A DNA stretch of 64,000 nucleotides. Source: Alkalilimnicola sp. S0819 (GTDB lineage Bacteria; Pseudomonadota; Gammaproteobacteria; Nitrococcales; WHIW01). Under the pieces are notes generated by a model. It was not told where the DNA came from and ran no database searches. It saw only the letters and a program-made list of their open reading frames with translations. The DNA lies in the NCBI RefSeq assembly GCF_009295635.1, contig NZ_WHIW01000010.1, positions 52,206 through 116,205 on the forward strand, written 5' to 3'. Position numbers and translations under genes: made by a program. Shown piece by piece: positions 53,421 to 63,496 of this stretch. Position 1 is the first letter of the stretch; every line of letters begins with the position of its first letter.

Positions 53421-54848
53421 TCATGGACGGGGGCCGGGTCCGCTATTTTCCCCACACTCTAGCGGGACAGGCCGGGGGTGGTCGCTGCCGGTCACGCCGC
53501 GCTGGCGCGTCAGGGTCAGGCTGGCGCACAGCCCCGGGCCGTCGTCCCGATTCCTCAGTCGAAAGCCCAGATCGTAGCGCCGGGCGATGGCGGCAACGAT
53601 GCTCAGCCCCAGCCCGGTGCCGGTGGCCTTGCCGGCAGCGGTGCGGTAAAAGCGGGCCTGTACCCGGTTGAGTTCCTCATCGGCGATGCCCGGGCCGGTA
53701 TCCAGTACCTGCAGCACGGTCTGCGTGGCGCCCGCGTTCACCCGCACATCGACTCGACCGCCTTCGCCGCCGTGGCGCAGGGCGTTCTCCAGCAGGTTGC
53801 GCAGTGCCGTGTGCAACATGAGCGGGGGAAGGGGCGCCACGGCATCGCTCGTCTCGCCCCGCAATTGCAGGTTAACCCCCTGTTGCTCGGCCAGCGGCCG
53901 CAGTTCTTCCAGCACGGCGGTGAGCGTGGCCTGCACGGGCGCGCGCTCCTGCCCGTCGCTGATCGCTTGGCGCGCCTCGACCCGGGCCAGCATCAGCATC
54001 TGGGTCACCAGCCGGCTCATGCGGTCCAGGCCCGCTTCTGCCTGGGCGAGAGCCCGGGCCCGCACGTCGCCCCCGGCGCCCTGGGCGATCTGCAACTGGG
54101 TCTTGATGCCCGCCAGCGGTGTGCGCAGTTCATGAGCCGCGTCGCCGGTGAAGCGGCGCTCCCGCGCGAAGGCCTCGGAGAGCCGTCGCAGCAGGCCGTT
54201 GAGGGCATTGACCATGGGGCTCAGTTCCGCCGGCAGGCCTTCCACCGCCAGTGGCTCCAGGGCATCCGGCCCACGGGCCTGGAGGCTGCGGCGCAGCCGT
54301 TCCAGCGGCACCAGCGCGCGGCGCACCGCCAGCCACACCAGCAGCAACATGGCGGGCAGGGCGAGGGCCAGGGGGGCGGAGAGCTTGAGCGCCATGTCCA
54401 GCATCAGGTTGCGGCGCAGTTGCCGGGGTTCGGCGGTGAGGATGCGTAAGCCGTGCTCCGGGTCGGTAAGCGCGAATACCCGCCAGTCACGGCCGTTCAC
54501 CCGCTGGTTGCTGATGCCGTCGGGAATGGCGGTGGCGGGCAGGGGCGGGCCGCCGTCGGCGGTGCTCACCAGCCGCCCGTCCAGGGTCCAGAGCTGGCAG
54601 ACCAGTCCCGTGGGCCGGCCCGCCGGGCGGGGGGGCGGGTTCAGGGGGAGGCGCGAGGCGTTGGGCAGGCGGAGCTCCTGACGGTCCAGCAGGCCCTGGA
54701 CCATCTGCGCCGAGGCGATCATGCGGGCATCCAGCACGGCGGAGAGCTCGGCGCGCACATCCACGAAGAACCAGGCGGCGGTGGCCGCCCACAGGGTGCT
54801 GATCACCAGCACGATGCCGCCGATCAGGCGCCAGCGCAGTGATTTCAT
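53421..54848 (-). CDS. Sensor histidine kinase (QseC/DsbS-like)
   Basis: This 475-residue kinase has two helices (residues 8-30 and about 155-175) enclosing a periplasmic sensor of about 125 residues, a HAMP-like region, an H-box FTGDAAHELRTPLAGIKTQL with the phospho-His, N-box LRNLLENALRHG, and G-boxes LDTGPGIADEEL and GTGLGLSIVAAI. It is coupled by four bases to the response regulator. The same pair beside dsbD, tlpA-like and dsbG genes occurs in Pseudomonas as I recall, where a copper-responsive DsbRS system was described. Confidence 0.92.
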   Translation of the reverse strand: MKSLRWRLIGGIVLVISTLWAATAAWFFVDVRAELSAVLDARMIASAQMVQGLLDRQELRLPNASRLPLNPPPRPAGRPTGLVCQLWTLDGRLVSTADGGPPLPATAIPDGISNQRVNGRDWRVFALTDPEHGLRILTAEPRQLRRNLMLDMALKLSAPLALALPAMLLLVWLAVRRALVPLERLRRSLQARGPDALEPLAVEGLPAELSPMVNALNGLLRRLSEAFARERRFTGDAAHELRTPLAGIKTQLQIAQGAGGDVRARALAQAEAGLDRMSRLVTQMLMLARVEARQAISDGQERAPVQATLTAVLEELRPLAEQQGVNLQLRGETSDAVAPLPPLMLHTALRNLLENALRHGGEGGRVDVRVNAGATQTVLQVLDTGPGIADEELNRVQARFYRTAAGKATGTGLGLSIVAAIARRYDLGFRLRNRDDGPGLCASLTLTRQRGVTGSDHPRPVPLECGENSGPGPRP

Positions 54849-55510
54849 GAGGCGCTCCGGGGAATGCGGTAGCCCACGCCGCGCACGGTCTCGATGAGGT
54901 CCTTGCCCAGCTTGCGGCGCAGGTTGTGAATGTGCACGGCGGGGGCGTTGCTCTCCACGCCCTCGTTCCAGCCATAGAGCTGGTCGTGGATGCGCTCCAG
55001 GCTGACGATCTGGCCCCGATTCTCCAGCAGCAGTTGCAACAGCACCGCCTCGCGCCGGGGCAGGGGCACGGCCTCGTCGTCCAGTCGCGCCTCCAGCGTG
55101 GCCGGGTCGAAGCTCAGCCGGCCGTGCTGCAGGCGGGCGCTGGCGCGGCCCTGCCGGCGACGGGAGAGGGCGCGCAGGCGGGCGGCGAGCTCCTTCAGGT
55201 CGAAGGGTTTGGCCAGGTAGTCGTCGGCGCCGGCGTCCAGCCCGGCCACCCGCTCCTCCACGGCGTCGAAGGCGGTGAGGATCAGCACCGGGGTGGTGCG
55301 CCCGGCATCGCGCAGATCCTGCAGCAGCTGCAGGCCCGAGCGGCCCGGCAGGGCCAGATCCAGGATGACCACGTCATGCTCGCTGCGGGGCAGTATGGCG
55401 GCGGCCTGCCGGCCGTCATCCAGCCAGTCCACGGTCACGCCCTGCAGGCGCAGCCCCACCTGTATGCCTTCGCCCACCAGCGGGTCGTCCTCGATCAGCA
55501 ATACGTGCAT
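54845..55510 (-). CDS. OmpR-family response regulator (QseB/DsbR-like)
   Basis: This 221-residue regulator has a receiver domain (acidic pocket EDD, phospho-Asp in VVILDLALPG at about residue 51, Lys in LAKPFDLKELAARLRAL) and a winged-helix output domain (LSFDPATLEARLDDEAVPL, NAPAVHIHNLRRKLG, VRGVGYRIP). It is divergent from dsbD with 77 bases between the start codons, and a PmrA/QseB-like direct repeat lies there. Confidence 0.94.
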   Translation of the reverse strand: MHVLLIEDDPLVGEGIQVGLRLQGVTVDWLDDGRQAAAILPRSEHDVVILDLALPGRSGLQLLQDLRDAGRTTPVLILTAFDAVEERVAGLDAGADDYLAKPFDLKELAARLRALSRRRQGRASARLQHGRLSFDPATLEARLDDEAVPLPRREAVLLQLLLENRGQIVSLERIHDQLYGWNEGVESNAPAVHIHNLRRKLGKDLIETVRGVGYRIPRSAS

Positions 55511-55518
55511 GGCCTGGC

Positions 55519-55535
55519 CTTAATGTTGAGCTAAT
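55519..55535 (+). promoter_or_regulatory. Direct-repeat operator resembling a PmrA/QseB box
   Basis: CTTAAT (55519-55524), five bases, then GCTAAT (55530-55535): an 11-base-phased direct repeat like the CTTAAT-N5-CTTAAT boxes bound by QseB/PmrA-type regulators. It sits between the divergent regulator gene and dsbD, the expected target of that regulator. Confidence 0.5.
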
Positions 55536-55587
55536 GAGCGCTCTCTACCGTGTGCCGCTGCCGCCGTGGATCGGCACAGGAGAGGAC

Positions 55588-57438
55588 ATGAAGCACATTC
55601 TGACAAAACTGTGCCTGCTGGTGTTGCTGGCCGTGCCCGCCATCGCTACGGCCCAGGATTTTCTGCCCCCCGATCAGGCTTTCCGCCTGGAGGTGGACGC
55701 AGTGAGCGCGGAGTCGGTGACCCTGCACTGGGAGGTGGCGCCGGGCTACTACCTGTACCGCGAGCAGATCGCTGTGGCGGCGCCCGGAAGCTCCGCCGTG
55801 CAGCTGGGTGCACCGAAACTGCCCGGCGGGGTGGTCAAGGAAGACCCCTATTTCGGCCGCACCGAGCTCTACTATGACAGCCTGACCGCCACGGTGCCCC
55901 TGAGCGCCCCGGACGGCCTGCCCGAGCGACTGGATCTGGCGGTGAGGCATCAGGGCTGCGCCGAGGACGGCATCTGCTACCCGCCACAGACCACCACCCT
56001 GAGCGTGGACCTGGCCGCCGCGGGCCTGGCCGGCGGCGTCGTCAATGGTGGCCCCGGCGGCGCCAGTGGGGGTTCCAGCGGCGAAGGCTCCGCGAGCAAT
56101 GCGGTAAGCACGGCGGAGATGCCCGAGCAGGATCGGCTGGCCGCCATGCTGGCCGGCGAGCACCTGTACTGGGTGCTGCTGGCGTTCTTCGGCGCCGGTC
56201 TGCTGCTGTCCTTCTCGCCGTGCATGCTGCCCATGCTGCCGATACTCTCCGGCATCATCGTCGGCACCGGCGGCAAGGCGGGCGGCAGCCGCCATCGCGG
56301 CCTGATGCTCTCGCTGGCCTATGTGCTGCCCATGGCGCTGGCCTACGCGGGCCTTGGCACCCTGGCGGGGCTGGCGGGGGCGAACCTGCAGGCCTCGTTG
56401 CAATCTCCCTGGCTGCTGGTGCCCTTCGCGGGATTGTTCGTACTGCTCGCCATGGCCATGTTCGGTTTCTACGAACTGCGCCTGCCGGCGGGCCTGCAGA
56501 GCCGTCTGAGCGAGGCCAGCAACCGGCTGCCCGGCGGGCAATTGCTGGGCGTGGCGGCCATGGGGCTGCTCTCGGCGCTGATCGTCGGGCCGTGCATGAC
56601 CGCGCCGCTGGCCGGCGCGCTGCTTTACATCGGCCAGAGTGGCCATGCCATGGTGGGCGGCCTGGCGTTGTTCAGCCTGGGGCTGGGCATGGGGCTGCCG
56701 TTGATCGTCATGGGCACCGTGGGTGGCCGAGTGCTGCCCAAGGCCGGCCCCTGGATGCGCGGCCTGCAGGCCTTCTTCGGCTTCGTGCTGCTGGGCGTGG
56801 CCATATGGATGCTGGAGCGGGTGATTCCGCCGGCGGTGACTGTGGCGCTCTGGGGGCTGTTGCTGGTGGCCCTGGCCGTGGTGCTGGGCGCGCTGGAACC
56901 GCTACCCGAGGCGGCCGGCCCCACCCGGCGCTTTGGCAAGGTGCTGGGTCTGGCGGCCGGGATCTGGAGCGCGACCCTGCTGGTGGGCGCCGCGGCCGGC
57001 GCCCAGGACCCGCTGCGCCCGCTGGCCTTCCTGGCGGAGCGCGGCGGCGCGGCCAGCGAGGCGGTGGCGGTGGATCACGTCCCGCTGGAAGGCCTGGCGG
57101 CGGTGAGCTCGCAGCTTGCCCGGGCGCGCGCCGTCGGCCAGCCCGTGGTGGTGGATTTCTACGCCGACTGGTGCGTGTCCTGCAAGATCATGGAAAAGAC
57201 CGTGTTCGGTGACCCCCGGGTCGCCCGGGCCATGGAAGGCGTGTTGCGGCTGCGGCCCGATGTCACGGCCAATAATGCCGATGACCGGGCGTTGCAGGCA
57301 CACTACCAGGTGCCCGGGCCGCCCACGCTGATGTTCTTCGGCGCCGATGGCGAGGAGCGCCGGGCGCTGCGGGTGGTCGGCGAGATCGGCGCCGACACCT
57401 TCCTTCAGAAACTCGACGCCGCAAAAGGTAACAGCTGA
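55588..57438 (+). CDS. dsbD: Thiol:disulfide interchange protein DsbD
   Basis: DsbD carries electrons from cytoplasmic thioredoxin to the periplasm. The 616-residue protein has a signal peptide, an N-terminal immunoglobulin-like domain with the Cys pair in GCAEDGICYPPQ, eight helices with redox Cys in FSPCMLPMLPIL and VGPCMTAPLAG, and a C-terminal thioredoxin domain with YADWCVSCKIMEKTVF. The ATG at 55588 follows AGGAGAGG. It overlaps the next gene by one base. Confidence 0.95.
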   Translation: MKHILTKLCLLVLLAVPAIATAQDFLPPDQAFRLEVDAVSAESVTLHWEVAPGYYLYREQIAVAAPGSSAVQLGAPKLPGGVVKEDPYFGRTELYYDSLTATVPLSAPDGLPERLDLAVRHQGCAEDGICYPPQTTTLSVDLAAAGLAGGVVNGGPGGASGGSSGEGSASNAVSTAEMPEQDRLAAMLAGEHLYWVLLAFFGAGLLLSFSPCMLPMLPILSGIIVGTGGKAGGSRHRGLMLSLAYVLPMALAYAGLGTLAGLAGANLQASLQSPWLLVPFAGLFVLLAMAMFGFYELRLPAGLQSRLSEASNRLPGGQLLGVAAMGLLSALIVGPCMTAPLAGALLYIGQSGHAMVGGLALFSLGLGMGLPLIVMGTVGGRVLPKAGPWMRGLQAFFGFVLLGVAIWMLERVIPPAVTVALWGLLLVALAVVLGALEPLPEAAGPTRRFGKVLGLAAGIWSATLLVGAAAGAQDPLRPLAFLAERGGAASEAVAVDHVPLEGLAAVSSQLARARAVGQPVVVDFYADWCVSCKIMEKTVFGDPRVARAMEGVLRLRPDVTANNADDRALQAHYQVPGPPTLMFFGADGEERRALRVVGEIGADTFLQKLDAAKGNS

Positions 57439-58241
57439 TGGCTCTCGGCCCCTTCGCGCTTTCCCTGCCGCGCCTGTTTTTGCTGCTCGGGCTGCTGGCG
57501 GCCTGGCTGACCGCCTGGGTACTGCAAAGGCGCACCGGCGCCAACCTGGAAAAGCCCCTGTGGTGCAGCCTGCTGGTGGGGGTGATCATCGCCCGGCTGG
57601 GCTTCGTGGTGCAGCATCTCGCGGAATACAGCCTGCGCCCCTGGGAGGCGCTGTACTTCTGGCAGGCGGGCTACGAGCCTCTGCCCGGCGCCATGGCGGC
57701 GCTGGTGACCGCGGCGCTGTTCGTGATGGCGCGCCGCCATCCGCCCCAGCGTCTGTTTCCGCCGGTGCTGGTGGCGCTGTTGGTCTGGGGTGGGCTCAGC
57801 CATGTCGCCGGTGCCCTGAACAGCGCCACGGAAAAGCCCCTGCCGGACATGCAGCTGCAAGATCTCGCCGGCCGCCCGCAAAACCTGGCGGATTTCGCGG
57901 GCAAACCCTTGGTGGTCAACCTCTGGGCCACCTGGTGCCCGCCCTGCCGCCGGGAGATGCCGGTGCTGCAGGCGGCGCAGCAGGCGGAGCCGGGTACGGC
58001 GTTCGTGTTCCTCAACCAGGCGGAATCGCCGGATACCATACGCCGGTATCTGGCCGCCGAGCAGCTGCAGCTGCGCAATGTGCTGCTGGATATTTCCGGG
58101 CAGATGCCCCGGGACTTCCATGCGCCGGGCCTGCCCACCACCCTGTTCTTTAACGCCGAGGGCCTTTTGGTGGCCACCCATCTGGGTGAGATCAGCCGCC
58201 CCCTGCTCAACGACTACCTGCAAAAGATCGCCACGGAGTAG
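57438..58241 (+). CDS. TlpA-like thioredoxin protein with N-terminal multi-helix membrane domain
   Basis: This 267-residue protein has about four N-terminal helices (residues 10-125), resembling the Lgt-like membrane domain found in some TlpA relatives, and a C-terminal periplasmic thioredoxin domain with ATWCPPCRREMPVL and the cis-Pro region GLPTTLFFNAEG. It probably receives electrons from DsbD and reduces specific periplasmic disulfides. The start overlaps the dsbD stop; the stop precedes dsbG by three bases. Confidence 0.86.
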   Translation: MALGPFALSLPRLFLLLGLLAAWLTAWVLQRRTGANLEKPLWCSLLVGVIIARLGFVVQHLAEYSLRPWEALYFWQAGYEPLPGAMAALVTAALFVMARRHPPQRLFPPVLVALLVWGGLSHVAGALNSATEKPLPDMQLQDLAGRPQNLADFAGKPLVVNLWATWCPPCRREMPVLQAAQQAEPGTAFVFLNQAESPDTIRRYLAAEQLQLRNVLLDISGQMPRDFHAPGLPTTLFFNAEGLLVATHLGEISRPLLNDYLQKIATE

Positions 58242-58244
58242 ACC

Positions 58245-59000
58245 ATGCGCAACCGAACCTTGATCAGTCTGATGCTGCTTGCCCTTCCCGCCACGCCGGC
58301 CCTCGCCGAGGACTACCCGGCGGCCATCGAGGCGCTGGTGGAGCAGGGTGTGCGCATAGAGGCGCGCTTCGATGCGCCTTCCGGCATGACCGGTTATGCC
58401 GCCCGGGTGCAGGGCCGGCCGCTGGCCTTCTACGTGACGGCGGATGGCGAGCACGTGGTGGTGGGCAGCATGCTCGATGCCCAGGGCGCCAACCTCACCC
58501 CGGAGCACCTGGAGGCCCACCTGCCGGAGCCGGAATACAACGACGCCTGGCCGCGGTTGGAGGACGCCGCCTGGCTGCGCGAGGGGGCGGCGGACGCGGA
58601 GCGGGTCGTCTATGTCTTCAGCGACCCCAACTGCCCGTACTGCAAGGCCTTCTGGGAGGCCTCCCAGGCCTACATCGGCCCGGATGTGCAGGTGCGCAGC
58701 CTGCCCATCGCCATCCTGCACCCCAGCAGCATGGGCAAGGCCGCGCGAATTCTCGCCGCCGATGACCCGACCCAGGCCTTCATCGACCACCAGGAGAGCG
58801 GCTCGGAACCGCTGGCGCGGGTGCCGGCGGACATCCGCCGTCAGGTCGAGGCCAATAACCAGCTCATGCGCGAGCTGGGTGCCCACGCCACGCCGGCCAT
58901 CTTCTACAAGGACACGGAAGGCCATGTGCGGCAGATTCTCGGCCTGCCCGACGATGCCGTGATGGAGACGCAGGTGTTCCAGACCGCGCCGGCTCGCTAG
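58245..59000 (+). CDS. dsbG: Thiol:disulfide interchange protein DsbG
   Basis: This 251-residue periplasmic isomerase/reductase has a signal peptide ending ATPALAED, an N-terminal dimerisation domain (residues 22-85) and a thioredoxin-fold domain with the CPYC active site in SDPNCPYCKAFWEA and cis-Pro in HATPAIFYKD. DsbG protects single Cys residues from overoxidation and depends on DsbD for reduction, which fits its operon partners. Confidence 0.9.
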   Translation: MRNRTLISLMLLALPATPALAEDYPAAIEALVEQGVRIEARFDAPSGMTGYAARVQGRPLAFYVTADGEHVVVGSMLDAQGANLTPEHLEAHLPEPEYNDAWPRLEDAAWLREGAADAERVVYVFSDPNCPYCKAFWEASQAYIGPDVQVRSLPIAILHPSSMGKAARILAADDPTQAFIDHQESGSEPLARVPADIRRQVEANNQLMRELGAHATPAIFYKDTEGHVRQILGLPDDAVMETQVFQTAPAR

Positions 59001-59026
59001 GGGTCGGCGCCAGCCGGCGGCCGCGC

Positions 59027-60538
59027 TCAGGCGTGATTCGGCACGGGGGCGGGCGCCATGGGAGGCGGATCCGCGACGATGCCCACCCGGTTTCGGCCTT
59101 CCTGCTTGGCCCGATACAGCCCCTTGTCCGCACGGTTGATGAGCCGGTCCGGCTTCTCGTCGTCCGCCTGCAGGGTGGCGATGCCCAGGCTGGTGGTGAT
59201 GGCGACGGACGCCTGGGAGGTCAGGATCGGCTGCGCGGCGATCGCCTCACGTATCTTCTCGGCCGCCTGGCGAGCCCCCTCGGCGTCGGTGCCCGGCAGC
59301 AGGATCGCGAACTCCTCGCCGCCCAGTCGGCCCATCAGGTCATTGGCGCGAAGCATGCTCCGGCAGCGGATGGCGAATTCCTTGAGAACGATATCGCCGA
59401 CCGGATGCCCGTAGCTGTCGTTGACCCGCTTGAAATGATCGATGTCGAGCATCAGCAGGCTCAGCTCGACATGGTGGCGCCGGGCATGGCGAAACTCGCC
59501 GTCAAGACTGGCCAGAAAGCTGCGCCGGCTGGCGGTGCCGGTCAGCGCGTCGGTGGTGACCAGTCGGTGCATCTCCGCGTGGGCGTGTCGCAGGGCGTGG
59601 GTGTCGCGCAGGTGGCGCCTGACCAGTATGTGGATCGCACCGGCGACCAGGCACAGCAGCAGGGACAGGGCAGCGGCCCACCACAGTTGCCGCGCGCGCC
59701 GCTGCAGGTAGACGCCGAGGAAATCCTCGGGCGCCAGCCGCACCAGCACCACCAGTTGATGCTCGGCGATGCGCCGGTAGGCTCCCAGCCGAACGCGCCC
59801 GTCTACCGCGCTGGCGGTCTGGTAGAAGCCGTGGTCCGGGGCCGCGGGGTCGAAGAACGGGCGCTCGGGCGGTAGCCGCAGGTCCGCCAGGTTCTGCGCC
59901 GAGCCCGCTTGGGTCGCTCTTGCCCTCAGTGCCCGGTCCAGCCCCAGCAGGGTGATGGCGCCGGCGGCGCCCACGTCTATCTGCCGGAAATAGTCGGAGA
60001 AATAGCTGGTGGGGAGCGAGAGCACCAGCACGCCGTCGAATTCACCGTTGTTCAGCAGGGGCCGGGTGAACTGCACCGTCCAGCGCTTCGAGACACGCCC
60101 GAACACCGGTTTGCTGATGAACAGCCGGTCGCTGCCCGGCGGTGCGTTCCGGTGAACGCGGTAGTGCTCGCGATCACGAAGATCGATGCCTTTCGCGGCG
60201 GGGGAGAGGTTGCTGAAGACCAGTTGCCCGTCCCGGTCGATCAGCGCCAGCTGCGCCACCAGTTCGCCGTAGACCGCCTGGGCGCGGCGCGCATTGTGCA
60301 GAACCTGCTGTGGGTTCTCGGCCAGGTCGCGGCGCATCTCCAGCAAGGCGATGTCGAGCAGTTGCACGACGCTGCGAACATGGGCCTCGAAAGCGGTGGC
60401 GAGGTTCATGGCGTCGCGATGCGCGGCCTGCTCGAGCAGCTCGCGCTCGTGGTCCAGCTGATAGAGCAGGAAGGACCAGATGGCGGAGAGTACGACGACG
60501 AGCGGCGCGAAAGATGCCAGTTTGGCCTTCGCTTTCAT
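59027..60538 (-). CDS. Diguanylate cyclase with double-Cache-like sensor
   Basis: This 503-residue protein has an N-terminal helix (residues 10-28), a periplasmic sensor of about 255 residues with the Cache-like pattern LRDREHYRVHRN and FISKPVFGRVSKRWTVQFTR (in part), a second helix (about 285-310) and a GGDEF domain with RLGGEEFAILLPG. The RxxD inhibitory site is present (RAND). Start ATG 60538 (MKAKAKLASF) was chosen; the extension to 60628 reads through a strong hairpin. Confidence 0.93.
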   Translation of the reverse strand: MKAKAKLASFAPLVVVLSAIWSFLLYQLDHERELLEQAAHRDAMNLATAFEAHVRSVVQLLDIALLEMRRDLAENPQQVLHNARRAQAVYGELVAQLALIDRDGQLVFSNLSPAAKGIDLRDREHYRVHRNAPPGSDRLFISKPVFGRVSKRWTVQFTRPLLNNGEFDGVLVLSLPTSYFSDYFRQIDVGAAGAITLLGLDRALRARATQAGSAQNLADLRLPPERPFFDPAAPDHGFYQTASAVDGRVRLGAYRRIAEHQLVVLVRLAPEDFLGVYLQRRARQLWWAAALSLLLCLVAGAIHILVRRHLRDTHALRHAHAEMHRLVTTDALTGTASRRSFLASLDGEFRHARRHHVELSLLMLDIDHFKRVNDSYGHPVGDIVLKEFAIRCRSMLRANDLMGRLGGEEFAILLPGTDAEGARQAAEKIREAIAAQPILTSQASVAITTSLGIATLQADDEKPDRLINRADKGLYRAKQEGRNRVGIVADPPPMAPAPVPNHA

Positions 60539-60611
60539 GCTGACAACCGGGCAGTGATGCTTGGGTTGTTCTATGTACAGTATTTCAAGCCACTTGTCGC
60601 GGATGCCCGAC

Positions 60612-60641
60612 ATGGTCCGGGCCGTCAATGGCCCGGACCAT
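60612..60641. repeat. Perfect 12-bp hairpin between two operons
   Basis: ATGGTCCGGGCC (60612-60623) pairs with GGCCCGGACCAT (60630-60641) around a six-base loop. It lies between the 3' end of frmB and the 5' end of the diguanylate cyclase gene. No T-run follows on either strand; termination or transcript-end protection is possible. Confidence 0.6.
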
Positions 60642-60703
60642 CCTCCGCGGGCCGCGGCACGGCCCGCTCATGGCCGTGCGTCGCGGCCGACTTGCCGCCC
60701 CGG

Positions 60704-61534
60704 CTAGGCGCGCAGCGCCTCGGCATGCCAGGCGATGTGCTCGCCGATGTGACTGGCGATGAAGTAATAGCTGTGGTCCGCGCCCGGGCGCATGCGCAGC
60801 GACAGCGGATGCCCCTTCGCCTTGCAGACCTCTTCCAGTCGCCAGGGCTGCAGTTGCTCCTGGAGGAAGTTGTCCGCCTCGCCCTGGTCTACCAGCAGCG
60901 GCAGGCGCTCCTCGGCCTCGGCCAACAGGGCGCAGGCATCCCATTCCCGCCAGGTGGCTTCGTCCGCGCCCAGATAGGCACTGAAGGCCTTGCGCCCCCA
61001 AGGCACCTGGGAGGGCGCAACGATGGGGGAGAAGGCGGAAACGCTGCGATAGTGCCCGGGGTTGCGCAGCGCCAGCACCAGCGCGCCGTGGCCGCCCATG
61101 GAATGGCCGCTCACGGCCCGTGCGTCGCTCACCCCCGGCAGTGCCTCCACCAGCGCCGGCAGCTCCTGCACGATGTAGTCGTGCATGCGGTAGTGCCGGT
61201 CCCAGGGGGACTGGGTGGCATTGAGGTAAAAGCCCGCGCCCTGGCCCAGGTCATAGGCCTCGTCGTCGGCCACATCGTCGCCGCGGGGGCTGGTATCCGG
61301 GGCCACCAGCACCAGGCCGTGCTCGGCGGCATAGCGCTGGGCGCCGGCCTTGGTGATGAAGTTCTGCTCGGTGCAGGTCAGGCCGCTCAGCCAGTACAGC
61401 ACCGGGCAGGGAGCGCTTGCCGCCTGGGGCGGGAAGTACACGCCCACGGTCATGTCACAGCCCAGCACCTGGGAGTGGTGGCGGTAAACATCTTGCCAGC
61501 CGCCATAGCAGGCATGGTGTTCGATTCTCTCCAT
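60704..61534 (-). CDS. frmB: S-formylglutathione hydrolase
   Basis: This 276-residue alpha/beta hydrolase splits S-formylglutathione into formate and glutathione, the second step of formaldehyde detoxification. The nucleophile Ser is in [15 protein letters not shown], Asp in [11 protein letters not shown] and His near the end in [13 protein letters not shown]. The family N-terminus [20 protein letters not shown] is present in part. It lies 22 bases behind frmA. Confidence 0.95.
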   Translation of the reverse strand: MERIEHHACYGGWQDVYRHHSQVLGCDMTVGVYFPPQAASAPCPVLYWLSGLTCTEQNFITKAGAQRYAAEHGLVLVAPDTSPRGDDVADDEAYDLGQGAGFYLNATQSPWDRHYRMHDYIVQELPALVEALPGVSDARAVSGHSMGGHGALVLALRNPGHYRSVSAFSPIVAPSQVPWGRKAFSAYLGADEATWREWDACALLAEAEERLPLLVDQGEADNFLQEQLQPWRLEEVCKAKGHPLSLRMRPGADHSYYFIASHIGEHIAWHAEALRA

Positions 61535-61556
61535 CGTACGATTCTCCCTAGTCGAT

Positions 61557-62684
<1,128 letters not shown>

Positions 62685-62960
62685 TTACTTCAGATAAGAG
62701 CGGACCAGGCCGGCAAGTTCGGCGACACGGGCCACGCGTTCCTCTTCGCTGGTGGCGGGCTCGCCGAAGCTCTCCCGGATATGGGCCTCCATCACTTCTG
62801 ACATAAGCCCATTGACGGCGCCGCGCACGGCCGCGATCTGCTGCAGCACGGGGCCGCACTCGGCGCCGTCCTCCAGCGCCCGCTCCACGGCGGCCAGTTG
62901 GCCCTTGATGCGGCGCACACGGGTGAGGACGCGTTTCTTCTCCTGAGGGGAGTGGGGCAT
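62685..62960 (-). CDS. frmR: Formaldehyde-responsive repressor FrmR (CsoR/RcnR family)
   Basis: This 91-residue all-helical repressor has the FrmR residues: Pro2, Cys35 (GAECGPVLQQ) and His60 (MEAHIRES). In FrmR, formaldehyde bridges Pro2 and Cys35 and releases DNA. It heads the frmRAB operon with 18 bases to frmA, and a GC-tract operator lies upstream of it. Confidence 0.92.
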   Translation of the reverse strand: MPHSPQEKKRVLTRVRRIKGQLAAVERALEDGAECGPVLQQIAAVRGAVNGLMSEVMEAHIRESFGEPATSEEERVARVAELAGLVRSYLK

Positions 62961-62981
62961 GGGTGCTCCGGGGTGATAAAC

Positions 62982-63001
62982 AATACTGGGGTATAGTATA
63001 C
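62982..63001 (-). promoter_or_regulatory. FrmR operator
   Basis: On the minus strand GTATACTATACCCCAGTATTG has A/T-rich inverted halves around a C-tract (CCCC), the architecture bound by CsoR/RcnR-family repressors. It lies about 20-40 bases before the frmR start. Confidence 0.65.
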
Positions 63002-63172
63002 GGGCGGGCGTGGCGGGGCAATCCGCAACCGGCCATGACCGTCCATCCGCAGGCGCGGCTCACGGCCGGGAATCTCTTTCGGTGATGGTGGCGAAGAAAG
63101 CACCGCGGCCATGAGCCGCTGCTGTCGGGCGGAGCAGCCCGCCTGGGCTCAGCGGCCCATGGCCCCGGCGGC

Positions 63173-63439
63173 TCAGCGCAGCTGGCTGTCCTTGCTGCCC
63201 CGGCGGTTATAGCCGCTGAAGGTCTGCTCCGCCTCGTCCCGCTCGCTCTGGCAGGGCACGCACAGGCGCACGCCGGGCAGGGCCTGGCGGCGGCGCTCGG
63301 GAATGGCCTCGCCGCATTCCTCGCAATGGCTCAGGCTCTCGCCCCGGGGCAGCTGGCTGCGTGCCCGTTGCAGGGCATCCTCCACGGTGCTGTCGATCTG
63401 TTCCTGCACGGCGTCGTCGCCGGCCCAGCCGCTAGCCAT
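63173..63439 (-). CDS. DksA/TraR-type zinc-finger protein
   Basis: This 88-residue protein has a short coiled helix (VQEQIDSTVEDALQRARSQL) and a C4 zinc finger CEECGEAIPERRRQALPGVRLCVPCQ (Cys pairs in CEEC and CVPC). It resembles short YbiI-like DksA/TraR relatives; it lacks the long coiled coil of DksA. It may touch the RNA polymerase secondary channel; effect unknown. Confidence 0.88.
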   Translation of the reverse strand: MASGWAGDDAVQEQIDSTVEDALQRARSQLPRGESLSHCEECGEAIPERRRQALPGVRLCVPCQSERDEAEQTFSGYNRRGSKDSQLR

Positions 63440-63496
63440 GATTCAGTCTCCACACGATGTGAACCCCGGAAGAACACGCGCCCTCTGGCGCCCTAG

